Source of the DNA: an uncultured Prevotellaceae bacterium
Lineage (GTDB): Bacteria > Bacteroidota > Bacteroidia > Bacteroidales > Bacteroidaceae
NCBI GenBank assembly: GCA_902792635.1
Contig: CADBAG010000004.1
Span: 1 to 64,000 of the forward strand
Length of the DNA: 64,000 nt
Reading direction: 5' to 3'
Part shown: positions 1 through 8,896 of the stretch, in pieces
How the letters are laid out: the number at the start of each line of letters is the position of its first letter
Position numbering within the stretch: the stretch's first letter is position 1
Translations under genes and position numbers: made by a program
Notes under the pieces: model-generated
Database searches by the model: none
What the model was told of the DNA's origin: nothing
What the model saw: the letters and a program-made list of their open reading frames with translations, nothing else

Positions 1-1
1 C

Positions 2-568
2 TATGTCCACAAGCCTATGCTACATACCTTTGGCTTGTACGACAACCAGGAGATAGCCTATTTCTCGGTTCACAATATGGGGCACTATCAGATGCTGAGC
101 GCCGCCGTGACGGCCTCACCGACATTCAGTTGGTATCAGCCCTCCTGGGAGATAGACTATTCCCAGTTGTTCTTCCGTGAGCCTACAAGTCTCTGCTCCC
201 GCCATCCCTCGTTTACTTTCGTGCTTCGCAACAGCCTCGTCTTTCCTCATGGCTGGATGGCGGGCATCGACTTCTATGGCTACACCGACAACTATGAACC
301 GATGCGACGGTCTGCAGGATTTGTGACTATGAACGCACGGTTGCGCAAGTCGTTCTTCAAAGACCGCCTTGTCTTTCTCCTCCAAGCTTCGGACCTGACC
401 AAGTGTAATCGTGAGCGGTGGACTTATTATGGCACGGATGTCATTAGCCGTAAGGACGCCAACAATTTTACGCGCAGCATCTCGCTCACCATGACCTACA
501 ACTTCAACGCCTCGCGCAGCCGATACAAAGGAACGGGTGCAGGAAATGAAGAGAAGAAGCGACTGTGA
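2..568 (+). CDS. Outer-membrane beta-barrel (TonB-receptor-like) protein, 3' end only
   Basis: The reading frame is open from the window edge, so the start lies outside. The visible part, about 188 residues, has alternating aromatic/polar beta-strand patterns and ends in a strand (SISLTMTYNFN) followed by a basic tail (RSRYKGTGAGNEEKKRL). In my knowledge this end is typical of the Bacteroidetes outer-membrane beta-barrel family that carries an N-terminal carboxypeptidase-regulatory-like domain and a TonB-receptor plug. It would sit in the outer membrane. Substrate cannot be told from this fragment. The methionine at position 17 is internal. Confidence 0.75.
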   Translation, partial: YVHKPMLHTFGLYDNQEIAYFSVHNMGHYQMLSAAVTASPTFSWYQPSWEIDYSQLFFREPTSLCSRHPSFTFVLRNSLVFPHGWMAGIDFYGYTDNYEPMRRSAGFVTMNARLRKSFFKDRLVFLLQASDLTKCNRERWTYYGTDVISRKDANNFTRSISLTMTYNFNASRSRYKGTGAGNEEKKRL

Positions 569-716
569 GGATGTCAAGAGGAGAGATATCAATTTAGGCC
601 GTCCTGTAATCAAACAAAAAAGACTGAGTTGTTATCGGTATGGCCTTAATTTGTTAATCATAACTAAAACTTTGGCTCATTTCCTCTTTTTTATAAATCA
701 TACTTTATAAATTTAC

Positions 717-724
717 TATATTTG
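717..724 (+). promoter_or_regulatory. TAnnTTTG -7 box before the DUF4143 ATPase
   Basis: TATATTTG lies 22 bp before the ATG at 747. It matches the Bacteroidetes -7 consensus TAnnTTTG. No clear TTTG is seen at the -33 position, so the call is moderate. Confidence 0.5.
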
Positions 725-746
725 CCGAAGATTTTAATTACGATTT

Positions 747-1961
747 ATGGAAAAGCTGATAGAACGTCCGTATTATATCAATATGATTCGCCCTTTTATC
801 GGGAAGAACGTAATCAAGGTGCTGACAGGCCAACGCCGTGTCGGAAAGAGTTGTATCCTCAAGCAATTGGCTAACAAAATAGCAGAGACAAATACTGATG
901 CCAATATCATATCTATCAACAAAGAACTGGAGGACTTCGCTTTCATTCATACTCATGACGATTTGAGCAAATACGTTGGGGAACAACTGAAGTCAGGTGC
1001 AGCCAACTATCTTTTCATCGATGAGGTGCAGGATATAGAAGGTTTTGAGGTTACGCTTAGGAGTCTGCAGGCCTCAGAAGCTTGCGACATTTACATCACC
1101 GGCAGCAATGCCAAGATGTTTTCCAGCGAATTGTCAACCCATCTCTCTGGCCGCTATGTGGAGTTTCATATCCACAGTCTGAGTTATGATGAGTTTTTGG
1201 TATTCCATCATTTGGAGCCTTCTAATCAATCGTTGAGAAGCTATTTGCTGTATGGCGGAATGCCTTATCTTACCAATCTGCCCCTTGAGCGGGATGTTGT
1301 CTTTGAGTATTTACAGAATGTTTATAACACCATACTTCTGAAAGATGTTGTCAAACGTGAGGGCATCCGGAACGTTGACTTCTTAGAGACATTGGCTTTA
1401 TATACAGCCGACAATGTGGGTAACCTGTTCTCTGCAAACAATATCAGTAAATATCTTAAATCGCAGCATGTTAATACCTCACCAGTACAAATCATTAACT
1501 ACCTGCGAGCTATGCAGAATGCCTATTTGATACAGAAAGTACGCCGAGTGGATATTAATGGCTTACGCATGTTTGAGATAGGAGATAAATACTACTTTGA
1601 AGACTTGGGACTTCGCAACTGCCGTCTGAGCTCTTCAGTCCAACAAGACATCAATAAGCTCATAGAAAATGCCATTTATCTGTATCTCTGTCAACAGCGA
1701 TTCAAGGTATTTACGGGACAGATGCCTGACGGCAAAGAGGTGGACTTTGTCGGGCTTCACGACGACCAGCGTATCTATGTACAGGCGACCTACCTGATGG
1801 TAGACGAAGCCACTCGCAAGCGCGAGTTCGGTAATCTGAAAGCTATCAGTGACAACTATCCCAAATATGTTGTCAGCCTGGACGAATGGACAAGCGGCAG
1901 CAACATTGATGGTATACAGCATGTTCACCTCGGCAATTTCTTGCGGATGAAACTAACGTAA
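747..1961 (+). CDS. AAA-type ATPase with C-terminal DUF4143
   Basis: 404 residues. A Walker A P-loop (GQRRVGKS, residues 28-35), a Walker B (YLFIDE, D92-E93) and a sensor-like ITGSNAKM near 117 define an N-terminal AAA_14-type ATPase domain. The C-terminal half has the DUF4143 pattern ending in a nuclease-like segment (PDGKEVDFVG). Proteins of this architecture are widespread and multicopy in Bacteroidetes. Some have been proposed to act in defence or DNA metabolism, but no function is established. It stands alone: the flanking genes are unrelated and it has its own promoter. Base composition is visibly more AT-rich than that of the following genes, which suggests separate ancestry (inference). 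Confidence 0.85.
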   Translation: MEKLIERPYYINMIRPFIGKNVIKVLTGQRRVGKSCILKQLANKIAETNTDANIISINKELEDFAFIHTHDDLSKYVGEQLKSGAANYLFIDEVQDIEGFEVTLRSLQASEACDIYITGSNAKMFSSELSTHLSGRYVEFHIHSLSYDEFLVFHHLEPSNQSLRSYLLYGGMPYLTNLPLERDVVFEYLQNVYNTILLKDVVKREGIRNVDFLETLALYTADNVGNLFSANNISKYLKSQHVNTSPVQIINYLRAMQNAYLIQKVRRVDINGLRMFEIGDKYYFEDLGLRNCRLSSSVQQDINKLIENAIYLYLCQQRFKVFTGQMPDGKEVDFVGLHDDQRIYVQATYLMVDEATRKREFGNLKAISDNYPKYVVSLDEWTSGSNIDGIQHVHLGNFLRMKLT

Positions 1962-2371
1962 TACCGCAAGAGTGTTCAGTCTGCTTAAACCTTGGTGTTA
2001 TCCAATAAAACTTCAAGGAAAGTGATATCGATAAGTTTCAGAAATCAACGCTCTGTTTCCAAAAATGACTTACCTGGGAGTTTTGTGGCATGCCACAGAT
2101 GTCGATGGCAAATAGCAGTTTATCTTTTGTTATCAGTCTTGTTACAATGTTGTGGTAATATTTTAGCGTCCTCATTTCTCACGGCCAAGATAGTCAAAAT
2201 ATCGACACGCACCAAAAGAAAAAGCAAGTTTTTCTGTACTTCCCCGGATTAAGATTATACGGTGCCTCCACTTCCCGCTCTTTATTGTAAGGGAGATTGC
2301 AGAGCAAACGTGGCAGACCTAAAAAAACAAAATTATTACCTTCACCTTGGAGTTTTCTTGTGATAAGGTGG
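1962..2371. other. Intergenic stretch with no supported gene
   Basis: AT-rich spacer between the DUF4143 ATPase and the MutS-family gene. A short plus-strand frame at 1992-2252 has low complexity, many cysteines and no family resemblance, so I do not call it. I see no strong hairpin or repeat here. Confidence 0.6.
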
Positions 2372-2379
2372 TATCTTTG
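2372..2379 (+). promoter_or_regulatory. TAnnTTTG -7 box just before the MutS-family start
   Basis: TATCTTTG ends 6 bp before the ATG at 2386. A TTG at 2347-2349 could serve as the -33 element, although the 22-bp spacing is slightly long. If transcription starts at the usual few bases past the box, the mRNA would be nearly leaderless. Any start codon upstream of 2386 would lie inside the promoter. Confidence 0.5.
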
Positions 2380-2385
2380 CACGAC

Positions 2386-4221
2386 ATGGAAACAAAACAG
2401 CAACTCAGAGACAATTATCTTCACGAAGCCGCAGGCCTTCAACAACGTATCAGCAACCTGAAAGCCCGAGGGCGCGGTTTCGTAACAGGAGAGATAGCGT
2501 CGTTCCTCGGCCTCATAGCGTTCATCGCCACCATCACCCTCAGCGAATCAGAATTGTTGAAAGCAGCAGAAGGTGTACTTGCTGCCCTTATGGCCGTGTG
2601 CTATATCATCATCCGCAATAAAGACACTAAAAACAGCCGGCGCATTACAGAGCTGGAACAGTTGCGGCTCGCTTATCAGCAGGAAGAGGCTGCGTTAGGC
2701 GGTGACTTCTCAGCCTTCGACGACGGAGAGCGCTTCATCGACCCACACCACCCTTTCACTTACGACCTGGATATCTTCGGCAAGGAAAGTCTCTATCAAC
2801 GCATCAACCGCACGGTGACGACATTGGGTGCCGATAGGCTTGCAGAGAGTCTCAGCCGGGTGGATATGCACAAGAGTGCTCAAGAGATCAACGAGTGTCA
2901 TGATGCCATCAACACGCTCGCGGCAAATGACCTTGCCGACTGGCGCATGGAGTTCATCTCCTGTGGCGTCAATGCGAAGATTGATACGAACGCTATCCTC
3001 CAATCGCTACCGAAATTGCAGGAGATCACGATACCTCATTATCTGAGCGGTCGGGGTATGAAAATTATAACTACCCTCATGTCGATCGGCGTCTTCGCCA
3101 GTATCATAGCTGCCGTCTACCGTCTCGTCAACCCTATGCTGCCGATCATGTGGGTGTTCGTCAACTTCTTCCTCGTAGCAGGTCTTGCGGGGAAATATTT
3201 GAAACAGATGCTCACAGTAGGCAACCAACTCCACAACGAGATGCAACCGCTTATGCGGATAGTCAATCTTGCCAACGAGATAGAGCCCGGACACGCTACC
3301 ATCATTAAGAAAGACGTTGAAAGTCTTCAAGAGGCCATCAGCTCTTTTGAGATCCTCGCAAACATCGTCGAGACACTGATCCTTCGCACAAGCGACGCTT
3401 ACAAGTTCTTCGCCGATGCTTTTTGCCTGCGTGGTTTCTTCCTCGTGAATAAGTTTAGTGGTTGGCGCACAATGGCTACCACCAACCTCTCAGAATGGAT
3501 TGAGGCCGTATCAGAACTCGACACGCTTGTCTCCATGGCTCAGATGCGCTATGACCATCCCGAAGCAGGATCAGCCACTATTATAGATAAGGAGAAAAGC
3601 GATGAGCCTATTTATTATGAGGCCAAAGGCTTATGGCATCCGTTCCTTGGGGCGAAGGCCGTCCGCAATGATTTTTCTATCCGCGACGGCAACTTCTATA
3701 TCGTTACGGGCGCAAACATGGCGGGCAAGAGTACATTTCTCCGTGCACTCGGCGTGAACTACATCCTTGCGATGAATGGCATGCCGGTATTTGCAGAGAG
3801 CCTCACTGTCTCACGCTTCAAACTCTTCAGCAGCATGCGCACGTCGGATGACCTCAGCCACGGCATCAGCTATTTTAATGCAGAACTGCTGAGGCTGCAG
3901 CAACTGTTAGAATATATCCAGCAACCCACCCTTCTTATCCTCGACGAGATCCTCAAAGGTACCAACTCACTCGACAAGCTCAATGGCTCCCGTATGTTCC
4001 TCCGTGCCATCACCCACAAGCCAGTCGCCGGAGTCATCGCCACGCACGACCTCGAACTGGCGAAGATGGAGCAGGAGAGCCCGCAGTTCCACAACTGGTG
4101 CTTTGAGATTGCCCTTGGCACCGACGTTACCTATCCTTACAAGATAACGCCGGGAGTGGCAAAAAATCAGAACGCTACGTACCTGCTATCAAGAATTTTA
4201 AGTAACTTTGCCGAGAAATAA
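2386..4221 (+). CDS. MutS-family ATPase with membrane segments
   Basis: 611 residues from the ATG at 2386; a longer frame from a TTG at 2347 would read through the promoter. The C-terminal third is a MutS ABC-type ATPase: Walker A GANMAGKST (442-450), the family DLSHGISYFNAEL signature region, and Walker B LLILDE (D520-E521) followed by GTNSLD. There is no mismatch-recognition domain I. The N-terminal half has hydrophobic stretches at about 29-79 and 225-272 that look like paired transmembrane helices. MutS relatives with membrane segments are known in Bacteroidetes, usually annotated as mismatch-repair proteins, but their role is not established and canonical mismatch repair is unlikely. The permease starts 55 bp downstream, so the two may be co-transcribed. 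Confidence 0.85.
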   Translation: METKQQLRDNYLHEAAGLQQRISNLKARGRGFVTGEIASFLGLIAFIATITLSESELLKAAEGVLAALMAVCYIIIRNKDTKNSRRITELEQLRLAYQQEEAALGGDFSAFDDGERFIDPHHPFTYDLDIFGKESLYQRINRTVTTLGADRLAESLSRVDMHKSAQEINECHDAINTLAANDLADWRMEFISCGVNAKIDTNAILQSLPKLQEITIPHYLSGRGMKIITTLMSIGVFASIIAAVYRLVNPMLPIMWVFVNFFLVAGLAGKYLKQMLTVGNQLHNEMQPLMRIVNLANEIEPGHATIIKKDVESLQEAISSFEILANIVETLILRTSDAYKFFADAFCLRGFFLVNKFSGWRTMATTNLSEWIEAVSELDTLVSMAQMRYDHPEAGSATIIDKEKSDEPIYYEAKGLWHPFLGAKAVRNDFSIRDGNFYIVTGANMAGKSTFLRALGVNYILAMNGMPVFAESLTVSRFKLFSSMRTSDDLSHGISYFNAELLRLQQLLEYIQQPTLLILDEILKGTNSLDKLNGSRMFLRAITHKPVAGVIATHDLELAKMEQESPQFHNWCFEIALGTDVTYPYKITPGVAKNQNATYLLSRILSNFAEK

Positions 4222-4276
4222 AAGAAGCACAATTTCAAAATATAATCTCAAGAAACATAATATCAAGATATATTTA

Positions 4277-5497
4277 ATGGAAAGACCTACACTCACGAAC
4301 AAGCAGTATGTGCTGCCGTTTATTCTTGTCACTACCCTCTTCTTCCTCTGGGGCTTCGCACGCGCCATCCTCGACGTGCTCAACAAGCATTTCCAGAACG
4401 CACTCGATATCTCCATGTCGCAGTCGGCACTTATCCAGGTGACGACCTACCTCGGCTATTTCATCATGGCTATCCCCGCAGGATGGTTCATCAACCGCCA
4501 CGGCTATCGCACGGGTGTGATCTTTGGTCTCACGCTCTTTGGCGTCGGCGCACTACTTTTCATTCCAGGAGCTGAAGCCGGCACCTTCTATGCCTACCTC
4601 GGCGCACTCTTCATCATCGGCTGCGGACTGGTGTTCCTTGAGACCTCCGCCAACCCTTACGTCACAGAGCTCGGCAACCCCGTCACCGCCACGAGCCGCC
4701 TGAACTTCTCACAGTCGTTCAACGGACTCGGCTCCCTGTCGGCTACATTCATCGTCGGACAATTCTTCTTCTCCGGGCCTAACACCGGTGACAAAGTGGT
4801 AGTGCCTTACGCCATCCTCGGCATCGTGGTGCTCATCATCGCCGTAGTTTTCTCCCGTGTCAAACTGCCGGAGATAAGTCATAAGGAGACAACGGAAGAC
4901 GAGGAGCGCGGCACACGTATCGTCAAACTCTTCCGCCACCACACGATGTTCGTCTTTGGTCTCTTCGCCCTCCTCGCCTATGAGATAGCAGAGATCAGCA
5001 TCAACAGTTACTTCATCAACTTCGTCACGGCCAAGGGTTGGATGGACGATAATATGGCATCCGTCGTACTCACAGCAGCCTTGGCTTTCTTTATGTTAGG
5101 CCGCTTTGGAGGCAGCTGGATCATGCGAACCGTCAAGGCCGAGCACATGCTGCTCTACTGCGCTGCAGGCAGTGTTATCTGCATGGGACTGGTGCTCTGC
5201 AACTTCGGCAAGGTATCGATGATCGCCCTCGTGTGTAACTATATTTTCGAGGCCATCATGTTCCCAACCATCTTCTCACTGGCCCTGCGCGGATTGGGCA
5301 ACCTGACAAAGAGCGCCTCATCATTATTGATGATGACGCCTATCGGTGGTTGCGGCTTCCTGCTCATGAGTCTCATCGCCGACTCCACAGGTGCCATGTC
5401 ACTGCCGTTCGTCATCCCGTTCCTCTGTTATTTCATCGTCCTCCTCTTTGCATCAGAGTTGACGAGAAAAGGAAACGGACCGGTATTGCATTTATAA
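4277..5497 (+). CDS. FucP/GluP-type MFS sugar permease
   Basis: 406 residues with about 12 hydrophobic helices. The start at 4277 (MERPTLTNKQYVLPF) is preferred because the upstream extension overlaps the MutS-family gene. The first helix LVTTLFFLWGFARAILDVLN and the ETSANPYVTELG motif are characteristic of the fucose/glucose-galactose:H+ symporter family. Substrate within the family (fucose, glucose, galactose) is not decidable from the motifs. It would act in the inner membrane. No sugar kinase is adjacent. The next gene on the strand is fructose-bisphosphate aldolase, with its own promoter. Confidence 0.9.
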   Translation: MERPTLTNKQYVLPFILVTTLFFLWGFARAILDVLNKHFQNALDISMSQSALIQVTTYLGYFIMAIPAGWFINRHGYRTGVIFGLTLFGVGALLFIPGAEAGTFYAYLGALFIIGCGLVFLETSANPYVTELGNPVTATSRLNFSQSFNGLGSLSATFIVGQFFFSGPNTGDKVVVPYAILGIVVLIIAVVFSRVKLPEISHKETTEDEERGTRIVKLFRHHTMFVFGLFALLAYEIAEISINSYFINFVTAKGWMDDNMASVVLTAALAFFMLGRFGGSWIMRTVKAEHMLLYCAAGSVICMGLVLCNFGKVSMIALVCNYIFEAIMFPTIFSLALRGLGNLTKSASSLLMMTPIGGCGFLLMSLIADSTGAMSLPFVIPFLCYFIVLLFASELTRKGNGPVLHL

Positions 5498-5504
5498 TTG
5501 GTTC

Positions 5505-5846
5505 TTCCGGTTTTCGGATTGATAGCGTGGTACAGCCTCGGAGAGGCTGGCTTTGGTTAGTCCCAGGTGAGGACGAAGGTCCCCGAAGGGGGCCAACATG
5601 GTTAGCCCCAGGTAAGGAGCGCAGCGACGCAACCTGGGGTTGGTGTTTGGCGCTGGTTGATTGCAATCCGGCCTCGAAGAGGGCGAACCTATAAAACATC
5701 CCCTCCAAGGTTCGCCCTCTTCGAGGCCGACAGGTCAGGTTTTAGGCTCCCATCCGACCCCAGGTTGCGTCGCTGCGCTCCTTACCTGGGGCTAACCTAA
5801 TTGGCCCCCTTCGGGGACCTTACTAACCCGGAATCCGGATGAACCA
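5505..5846. repeat. Composite palindromic element, copy A
   Basis: This fills most of the 591-bp gap between the permease and aldolase genes. The whole block is an imperfect palindrome. Its centre has perfect 21-bp arms at 5670-5690 and 5708-5728 with a 17-base loop. Outside lie two hairpins with CCCCAGGT/ACCTGGGG stems (5606-5639 and, inverted, 5760-5794), then GGTCCCC/GGGGACC blocks (5578-5595 and 5805-5821), and the ends read TTCGGATTGAT and, inverted, an ATCCGGATGAA-like sequence. It shares modules with copies at 7195, 13142, 18314 and 57730. No protein is supported inside it. Confidence 0.85.
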
Positions 5847-6010
5847 ATTACAAACTCTTTTGCGTCCTTTGTGTCTTTCGTGGACTCAATTGCAAAACCA
5901 ATGTGGCAAAAGCTTTTGACCTAAAGCAAGGCAGCAATTAAGTTAGTCTTTTTTAAAGTTCTGCAACAAAAAATACACGCTTGCATGAATAGAAAAAGAA
6001 ATTATATTGC

Positions 6011-6018
6011 TAAATTTG
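6011..6018 (+). promoter_or_regulatory. TAnnTTTG -7 box for fba
   Basis: TAAATTTG, 70 bp before the aldolase ATG. It is followed by an untranslated leader of about 65 nt. No good -33 TTTG at standard spacing. Confidence 0.55.
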
Positions 6019-6088
6019 CAAGCGGTTGAGGCAAGGAGCCCCACCTATTATTATATAGTTAGAATCATCTTTATAAACATTTAATAAA

Positions 6089-7099
6089 ATGGTTAACTAC
6101 AAAGATTTAGGTCTCGTCAACACACGCGAGATGTTCAAGCGCGCCGTAACAGGCGGTTATGCTATTCCGGCATTCAACTTCAACAACCTTGAGCAGCTGC
6201 AGGCTATCATCACAGCCAGCTCAACACTGAAGAGCCCTGTCATCCTGCAGGTTTCTAAGGGTGCACGTGCATACGCTAATCCTATCCTGCTCCGTTACAT
6301 GGCACAGGGTGCCGTGGAGTTCGCTAAGAGCCTCGGCTGCCATCATCCCGAGATCGTGCTGCACCTCGACCACGGAGATACATTCGAGCTCGTTAAGGAC
6401 TGCGTAGACCTGGGCTTCTCCAGCGTCATGATCGATGGTTCAAGCAAGCCTTACGAGGAGAACATCGAGCTCACTCGCAAGTGCGTAGAGTACGCTCACA
6501 AGTATGATGTCACTGTTGAGGCAGAGCTCGGCGTCCTCGCTGGTGTTGAGGATGAGGTTGCTTCTGAGGAGAGCCACTATACAAAGCCTGAGGAGGTTAT
6601 CGACTTCTCTCAGCGTTCTGGCTGCGATAGCCTCGCTATCTCTATCGGCACAAGCCACGGTGCTTACAAGTTCAAGCCCGAGCAGTGCACACGTGACCCG
6701 AAGACAGGTCGCCTGATTCCTCCTCCACTGGCCTTCGATGTGCTTGCAGAGATCGAGAAGAAGCTTCCTGGCTTCCCAATCGTTCTGCACGGTTCTTCTT
6801 CTGTTCCTCAGAAGTGGGTCGACATCATCAACAAGTACGGAGGCAAGCTGCCTGACGCTGTTGGTATTCCTGAGGATCAGCTCCGCAAGGCTGCTAAGAG
6901 CGCTGTCTGCAAGATCAACATCGACTCTGACTCTCGTCTGGCTTACACCGCTGGTGTTCGTGAGACTCTCGCTCTCCATCCTGATTACTTCGATCCTCGC
7001 CAGTATGGTAAGGTGGCTCGTAACTACATGATCGAGATGTACGAGGAGAAGATCAAGGACGTCCTTGGTTCTGAGAACAAGCTCGCTAACTGCGACTAA
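6089..7099 (+). CDS. fba: Class II fructose-1,6-bisphosphate aldolase
   Basis: 336 residues. The enzyme splits fructose 1,6-bisphosphate into dihydroxyacetone phosphate and glyceraldehyde 3-phosphate in cytosolic glycolysis and runs the reverse reaction in gluconeogenesis. The zinc-binding HLDHGD motif (near residue 93), the following VMIDGS, the glycine-rich LGVLAGVEDEV and the late HGSSSVP and KINIDSDSR segments all match class II (metal-dependent) aldolases. Codon use is strongly biased, as expected of a highly expressed gene. It is a single-gene unit with its own promoter and a strong terminator. Confidence 0.97.
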   Translation: MVNYKDLGLVNTREMFKRAVTGGYAIPAFNFNNLEQLQAIITASSTLKSPVILQVSKGARAYANPILLRYMAQGAVEFAKSLGCHHPEIVLHLDHGDTFELVKDCVDLGFSSVMIDGSSKPYEENIELTRKCVEYAHKYDVTVEAELGVLAGVEDEVASEESHYTKPEEVIDFSQRSGCDSLAISIGTSHGAYKFKPEQCTRDPKTGRLIPPPLAFDVLAEIEKKLPGFPIVLHGSSSVPQKWVDIINKYGGKLPDAVGIPEDQLRKAAKSAVCKINIDSDSRLAYTAGVRETLALHPDYFDPRQYGKVARNYMIEMYEEKIKDVLGSENKLANCD

Positions 7100-7146
7100 T
7101 AAACATTTGCTCCACGCAGCCCTTGCTGCGTGAGGCATGACACAAT

Positions 7147-7188
7147 AAAAGGTCATTCTTTTCAATAGAAAGGAATGACCTTTTTTTT
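7147..7188 (+). terminator. Rho-independent terminator after fba
   Basis: An AAAGGTCATTC / GAATGACCTTT stem is followed by a run of eight T. Confidence 0.9.
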
Positions 7189-7204
7189 ATTTCTTCCGGT
7201 TCCC

Positions 7205-7301
7205 GGATTGATATAGGCAGATTTATGGATTGATACCGGTGGATTCTCGGATTGATATAGGCAGATTATTGGATTGATACCCACAGATTCTCGGATTGAT
7301 A
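7205..7301. repeat. Five-unit 22-bp tandem array (GGATTGATA)
   Basis: GGATTGATA starts at 7205, 7227, 7249, 7271 and 7293, an exact 22-bp period. Two alternating unit types are visible (ATATAGGCAGATT and ATACCnnnnGATTCTC). The array joins directly to composite element copy B, whose terminal motif (CGGGTTGAT-like) resembles the unit, so it may be a tandem expansion of that element's end. Confidence 0.85.
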
Positions 7302-7310
7302 CCCGCAGAC

Positions 7311-7613
7311 AGCCTCGGAGAGGCTGAATTTTACATAACCCCAGACTAAGGTCGCGGCAGCGACCGCAGTCTGGGGCCTTTGGTCAGTGTGCGGATAGCT
7401 GACCTCCTGCCTCGAAGAGGCAGACTGCACGACAGTGCGCAATGTCTATACTGGTTTTAACATAGCGCGCCAAAAGGTGCATTCAGCCTCTCCGAGGCTG
7501 GATTTCAGGGAATTCGCACCCGCACTAAAAATCCCCAGACTGCGGTCGCTATCGCGCCCTTAGTCTGGGGTTATGAATAATTGTGCCTCTCCGAGGCACT
7601 CATCAACCCGAAA
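7311..7613. repeat. Composite palindromic element, copy B
   Basis: Order of modules: AGCCTCGGAGAGGCT hairpin; CCCCAGACT/AGTCTGGGG hairpin (7339-7376); GCCTCGAAGAGGC; a central stem of ACTGCACGACAGTGCGCAATGTC type paired with CATAGCGCGCC; inverted GCCTCTCCGAGGC; inverted CCCCAGACT/AGTCTGGGG; GTGCCTCTCCGAGGCAC; end ATCAACCCGAAA. Together with the tandem array it accounts for the 589-bp gap between fba and the DUF4831 gene. No gene is supported. Confidence 0.85.
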
Positions 7614-7688
7614 ACCGAAACCTAAAATTACTATGGTAATTGCGGACGGCCACAAGGGCCGTACCCTGCAATTGAATATATTGTTAGG

Positions 7689-8744
7689 TTATTTCATCTC
7701 GATATCTTTGATGCTTCTCACACTTCCCGTCAATGGGTCAAAGACGATCTGAGCGGATTGCTTCTTGCCAAAGAGATCACCACTCAACGACTGTACGAAA
7801 CCAAACTGGGCAGCGTTCATCTCATAGGTAGCGACCGTCTTACCACCCGTCGTCAGCACCGCTTTGATCTTGGAAGGTAGCACGGAACGCAGACCGATAT
7901 CGTTCTTATCCTCTTTCTTCTTCTCGGTTGCTGCATCCGCCATCGGGTCTTTTGCCGTGTGCTCATCGGTAATGGTGATGAAATAGGGCTCGCCACTAAG
8001 GTCATCACAGCTCACGAGACCATAATATTTAGAGAAGCGGAAGAGCACCGACTTCCCCTCCTTAACAGGTACAAAGGAAAGCTGCGTCCATGTCGTGTCT
8101 TTCACCGTCGTGCCTTCAAAGAGTTGCGTGAGCGCTGCCTCCTGACGGTTCATGTTCTCATACATCAGTTTGAGCTGCGCACCATCCTTCGGGAGGTTAT
8201 CAGCATCACCGCGACTCAGTGAGTTACGGCTGTCGCGGATATCGTAGATCTCCTTTGCCGTGAGTTCAGCCTGCTTTGCCGTGGATCCTGCCGAGAGGAT
8301 ATCCTCTGTCATGAAAGCACTCGGGTCGAGCGGTGCAGGCTTCGGAGCAGGCTTGAAAACACGCACGGGAAGCGTCGGCTGTTTGGCATCGGTATTGATA
8401 GCAAGCAACTGACCATCATGCGTCAATGACACCTTATCAATCGTGTATTTCTTGTCCACGGTGAGTTTAAACTGTTTCGACGTGTCGGGCACAGCAGTCT
8501 GATCCATCTCGATACCGATGATACGGTAGGTCGTAGAGGGCTGCTGCGAGACCTTCTCACGCATGAAACGCTCGGCATAAGGAGAAAACTCACCCGGTTT
8601 ATACTGTGTCTTCTCCACTTTCACTGTGAACCGCATCCCATTCTTCGGGAGCATATAGCTCGTTCCCTCAATGCTCTGCGCAAGCAAAGGAGACGAAACA
8701 AAAGTCAATGCGGCAAAAAGGCCGCAGAAATGCAAATTAATCAT
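7689..8744 (-). CDS. DUF4831 family exported protein
   Basis: 351 residues from the ATG at 8744. The longer frame up to 8837 translates part of a C-rich repeat and is not credible. A signal peptide (MINLHFCGLFAALTFVSSPLLAQ) precedes a domain resembling DUF4831, a Bacteroidetes family of about 350 residues with no known function. The product is probably periplasmic or surface-exposed. It lies downstream of the NAD(P)H-hydrate repair gene on the same strand, separated by 152 bp occupied by an inverted repeat. Confidence 0.7.
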   Translation of the reverse strand: MINLHFCGLFAALTFVSSPLLAQSIEGTSYMLPKNGMRFTVKVEKTQYKPGEFSPYAERFMREKVSQQPSTTYRIIGIEMDQTAVPDTSKQFKLTVDKKYTIDKVSLTHDGQLLAINTDAKQPTLPVRVFKPAPKPAPLDPSAFMTEDILSAGSTAKQAELTAKEIYDIRDSRNSLSRGDADNLPKDGAQLKLMYENMNRQEAALTQLFEGTTVKDTTWTQLSFVPVKEGKSVLFRFSKYYGLVSCDDLSGEPYFITITDEHTAKDPMADAATEKKKEDKNDIGLRSVLPSKIKAVLTTGGKTVATYEMNAAQFGFVQSLSGDLFGKKQSAQIVFDPLTGSVRSIKDIEMK

Positions 8745-8760
8745 AGTTCTATACCTTCTG

Positions 8761-8896
8761 GCCCTACCCCCGCCCCTCCCCCATCCAGGGGAGGGGTTTA
8801 TTACTGACAAGAGCCAAATTCCTATATAAATTAGCATCCCCCACCAAGCATATCAGCCCCCTCCCCTGGATGGGGGAGGGGTGGGGGTGGGGCCAG
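8761..8896. repeat. C-rich/G-rich inverted repeat
   Basis: CCCCTCCCCCATCCAGGGG near 8770 reappears inverted near 8863, about 70 bp apart, with GGCCC-rich ends on both sides. Each arm is itself a small hairpin (CCCC..GGGG). The same C-rich core recurs at 14280-14346 and 37080-37235. Confidence 0.75.

Noticed and set aside
1992..2252. Possible 86-residue gene between the DUF4143 ATPase and the MutS-family gene
   Set aside because: No start context, no family pattern and unusual composition.
2386..4221. Canonical mismatch-repair MutS
   Set aside because: No mismatch-recognition domain, and hydrophobic membrane-like segments in the N-terminal half.
5350..5694. Short frames across composite elements (also 13285-13509, 57861-58109)
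   Set aside because: The translated peptides repeat the element sequence in any frame (for example AWGYxExASPR), so they are repeat artefacts.
8745..8837. N-terminal extension of the DUF4831 protein
   Set aside because: It translates the C-rich repeat and would hide the signal peptide.
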